From contig NW_020170451.1 of the NCBI RefSeq assembly GCF_000524195.1, positions 168,370 to 232,369 on the forward strand: a stretch of DNA of 64,000 nt, read 5' to 3'. Shown here piece by piece: positions 61,401 to 64,000 of the stretch. The translations under genes were made by a program, and so were the position numbers. The notes below the pieces were generated by a model, which was not told the DNA's origin, searched no databases, and worked only from the letters and a program-made list of their open reading frames with translations. Every line of letters begins with the position of its first letter. Position 1 is the stretch's first letter. This stretch comes from Echinococcus granulosus. Its lineage: Eukaryota; Platyhelminthes; Cestoda; Cyclophyllidea; Taeniidae.

Positions 61401-63251
61401 AATGTGGACACAGAGGAACGAATTCGCGAAAAAATTGCCAGAATAATGCTATGCCCTCGAATGTAATGACGCGCAACATATTTTCTAAGGTAAGTACAAT
61501 CAAGTAAACAGTGATTGAGCCATCAAAAAACACATGAAAAGACTATATGTTCACATCCATACAGAAATACGTGAGTAATAACTCCTTCATAAAAATGCTA
61601 ATGAGGGTTTACAACTCCATATCAAATAAATTCAGCGACGATGTAAAAGGAAACTACAGCATCATGCGGCTTTTCTGAAGACGCATAATCCGGGTATTTG
61701 GCTGGTTATATTGAAGCCAGCCCATCACCTATTTACATGAAAAGCATCGGGATTTAAACGTGAAAGTCACTAAACATTTAGAGATGCAAGAAAAGAAGTT
61801 AGCTATATGAGAGTGATTAGACGATGAAGAAACCATCACAACTACCACCAATGAGGGTGCCTAGCGGACAAAAAAGTGTGATAGGGGCGCTTGCAGACGC
61901 AAAAGGGTAAGGTTGGGGTGAACGTGATGTTGGCCAAACAAATGGTCATGGCGTGTTAAAAGATGAAGGACCACTGGAAAAAGAAACATGACAATGCCAG
62001 GAAAGACGGACTTTACACATTCTGAAACTCGCGAATCCTACAGTGTAAAATATCCTACACGTGGACCGATACTCAGTCTAAAGTTATTTAAAGCATAAGG
62101 ATAATGGGATCACGAATGATCAGAATATGCGCCGACATTTCACTCAAGTGAATGGGAGACAAAATCGGGCACCCGATTCGTAAATTCAGATTACTGAATG
62201 TACACTGATCAGAAATGTATCAAAAAAAAAATGTATCAAAATCAGAATTTGACATTTTTGGCAATGACAATGATTGCTACCACTTGTACTAAGGGATTAA
62301 TGGATCAAGAAGTCATTAATCCTACATAATGAAAATATGCAATGAATAAAATGACCGATCTATCTTGCCTGTATTTGGGGACATTTTAGCGGTTACAATG
62401 AAATATCGCCTTTTTTCCCATTGTGCGCTTCTCAAAAGTACACTCCTGATAGGTTTGCATAGTGTGGTAAATTTGGAGGATTGGTGAGTACATTTGAAAG
62501 GGAATTGACTGTACGAAATCTTTTGAGTAACATGATCAGTTCTGAAAAATTAAAGCAATACCACAGCAATCAAACTAACAAACGTTAAGTTAGAACTACA
62601 AAGATCCCAGTTTCCATTGAAAAAGTGGAACTAATGGAAGCCTTGTGAGTGGAGGCCTTATTCTGCATCACTAAAACTTTGTAGAAAAACTCGCAAATGA
62701 ACAGGAGCCAGAAGTGTTTGTTGAAATTGAATAAGGCTTTGAATGGTCTGTAGATAAAAAATCGACTGATAATGATGCTTCGAAGTCATAGAGACAAGAG
62801 CGGTGCTTTACCGAAGCCCTAGGGGTGGGGATAATGGGATCAAAGTGACAAGTGGAGTGAAAGGAAATTCAGAATAATTATTTTATTCATTCTTGAAACT
62901 CGTCAAATTCCCAATAACTAAGTTGCATAAGACCCACTTAAATTTACAATCACCACGTGGGGACGTTTTAAAAAAACATGAAAAAGCTTAAGAACTACTT
63001 TGACCAGAGGTAAGTTGATTGAAGGTGATAAGGTGCAACGTGGATTTTTTACTTCATTTAAAAAATCAGGTCTACTGACTTACCGGCAATCATGCTGGCC
63101 GTTGCTTTTGATATTTGATACTCGATCTCCATATACTTGGGGAGGAAGCCAGCAAATCCAATGACGATGAACATTTCACAGCAAATACACAGGCACGTAA
63201 CAACGTAGATTTTGTTCTTTAGAAGGCTGAATACCGACTTGGGAATATCCT
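49403..63251 (-). CDS. SLCO: SLCO/OATP organic anion transporter, 3' part
   Basis: A plasma-membrane carrier for amphipathic organic anions. Exons in transcript order: 63251-63084, 59506-59426, 58143-58026, 54857-54668, 51976-51520, 49683-49403. They give 430 complete codons plus stop with every phase closing. The gene starts beyond the window, since the first exon begins in phase 1. Family features: IPKSVFSLLKNK and IGFAGFLPKYME (TM7); GGLIVPSGALGILAGG; LGCENPKIAGFTVPYP; the extracellular Kazal-like loop SCGCNPNVWKPVC with FFSPCYAGC; YHHCNC; CKTLIPFVCFLT; RLLANLPSPIAFGRAIDGAC, LWKDECGRRGDC; and the last helix VKGSSLLVYIVLVCLL. A hydrophilic tail of about 70 residues follows. The second intron seen has a GC donor (AAAAAG|GCAAGT at 59425). 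Introns are 1.3-3.6 kb. Confidence 0.94.
55881..55897. repeat. Poly-G tract in SLCO intron
   Basis: A run of 17 Gs inside the 54858-58025 intron. It is a likely length-variable homopolymer. Otherwise the SLCO introns (49684-51519, 51977-54667, 54858-58025, 58144-59425, 59507-63083) show only AT-rich sequence, with no TRIM copy or RNA gene that I could recognise. Confidence 0.8.
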
Positions 63252-64000
63252 CTGCAAAGAAGTATACTAACTATTATGCAATTAATGATGAAGAAAAAGT
63301 GTTAAAGACGAATTCAAGCGGTTCTACACGTTATGAAGAAGTAGTTTTAAGCTAAAGATATACATTCATGAAACGGAAAAATGGACCTGTGTGAAGAGCT
63401 GTTCTCAAAGATAGCATCTCATGATTTGTGCTTTGGCTCACTCCACTAATACTAGTGATGTAAGTATACTTATTCCTTTCATACAAAAAAACTACATCGT
63501 ACACAACGAAGACTTTCAAAGACGGCCTGGTAGAGGAGACATAAGGAAGTGAGAGGAAAATTAAAGAGCAATGTCACAAAAATTAATGACATATACCATT
63601 GACCGTCTGTAAGTAATTACTGGCTAAAATGGAATGATTGAAGCCACAGGTAAAAGCGGTCCATCAAGCCGACTTGAGACAATAGTAACGCACCATGTGT
63701 AAATAGGTCCAAACTGCGAACAAGTTGCAAACTAATTTATTCTGGTACTCACTATAGGGCATGGGCATTTAATGCCACATAAGGAAAAAGCAATTCAGCT
63801 TAGTACGATTAACATGAAAAGCGCAACGCCAATCAAAAAGTAGGAAGTTGAAGAACTTGCAGTGCGTCTTTTTCCTTGTGGAGTGAGAAGCAAAGAGTGG
63901 ATAACCAAAAAAAATGAGCAAAAGCCCAAGTAGTTAAGCAAGTAAAGCAGCTTCCTTTATTCGATCGGATAAATTTTCATCCTTCCCATCCGCCGCTAAT
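63252..64000. other. SLCO intron running off the window
   Basis: The acceptor CTTTGCAG ends at 63252. No upstream SLCO exon could be recognised before the window edge, so this is taken as intron. Confidence 0.5.

Noticed and set aside
1..64000. tRNA or rRNA genes, spliced-leader RNA genes, CRISPR arrays, bacterial operon features
   Set aside because: I looked for typical tRNA T-loop consensus, the spliced-leader donor context and spaced repeats by eye and found nothing convincing. A tRNAscan or Infernal run would settle it.

Overview
This is a 64 kb window of animal nuclear DNA. Genes are split by many introns, and all eight recognisable genes are conserved metazoan families or, in one case, a bacterial-type family carried in an intron-containing gene. 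The best guess for the source is a taeniid tapeworm (Taenia, Hydatigera or Echinococcus). The reasons are: a family of about 1.1 kb LTR-bounded elements with no coding capacity, which matches the published description of taeniid TRIM elements; very small introns (28 to 40 nt) next to introns of several kb; and splice-acceptor arrangements compatible with spliced-leader trans-splicing. I could not run a database search, so the species is not fixed.

Layout. 153-6499 (+): the 3' half of an EGFR-type receptor tyrosine kinase, with an old TRIM copy in one intron. 6500-13684: intergenic DNA with several TRIM copies, one nested in another. 13685-26392 (+): a complete ACAP-type Arf GAP (BAR, PH, ArfGAP, ankyrin) in six exons. 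27400-30990 (+): complete MGAT1 in four exons. 30991-35014: intergenic, with one TRIM. 35015-35822 (+): complete METTL5 in five exons. 35969-38037 (-): mitochondrial ribosomal protein uL2m (MRPL2). 38214-44350 (-): a tRNA 2-selenouridine synthase (MnmH/SelU) with intact rhodanese and P-loop motifs and a TRIM in an intron. 44611-46505 (-): complete UBA3 in nine exons. 46808-47894: the best preserved TRIM. 49403-63251 (-): the 3' part of an SLCO/OATP transporter, continuing beyond the window.

The middle of the window, about 35.0-46.5 kb, is compact. METTL5 (18S rRNA methylation), MRPL2 (mitoribosome) and MnmH (tRNA wobble base) all concern translation. UBA3, MnmH and MRPL2 run head to tail on the minus strand with gaps of about 260 and 180 bp. 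MnmH has no ATG in its first exon but has an in-frame acceptor directly before it, which would fit an AUG donated by a flatworm spliced leader. The most interesting candidate is this animal MnmH gene with a mitochondrial-looking N-terminus beside a mitoribosomal gene.

All exon joins given were worked out by hand from splice consensus, phase and protein similarity recalled from well-known families. For ACAP, MGAT1, METTL5, MRPL2, UBA3, MnmH and the visible part of SLCO, the exon lengths and phases close exactly.
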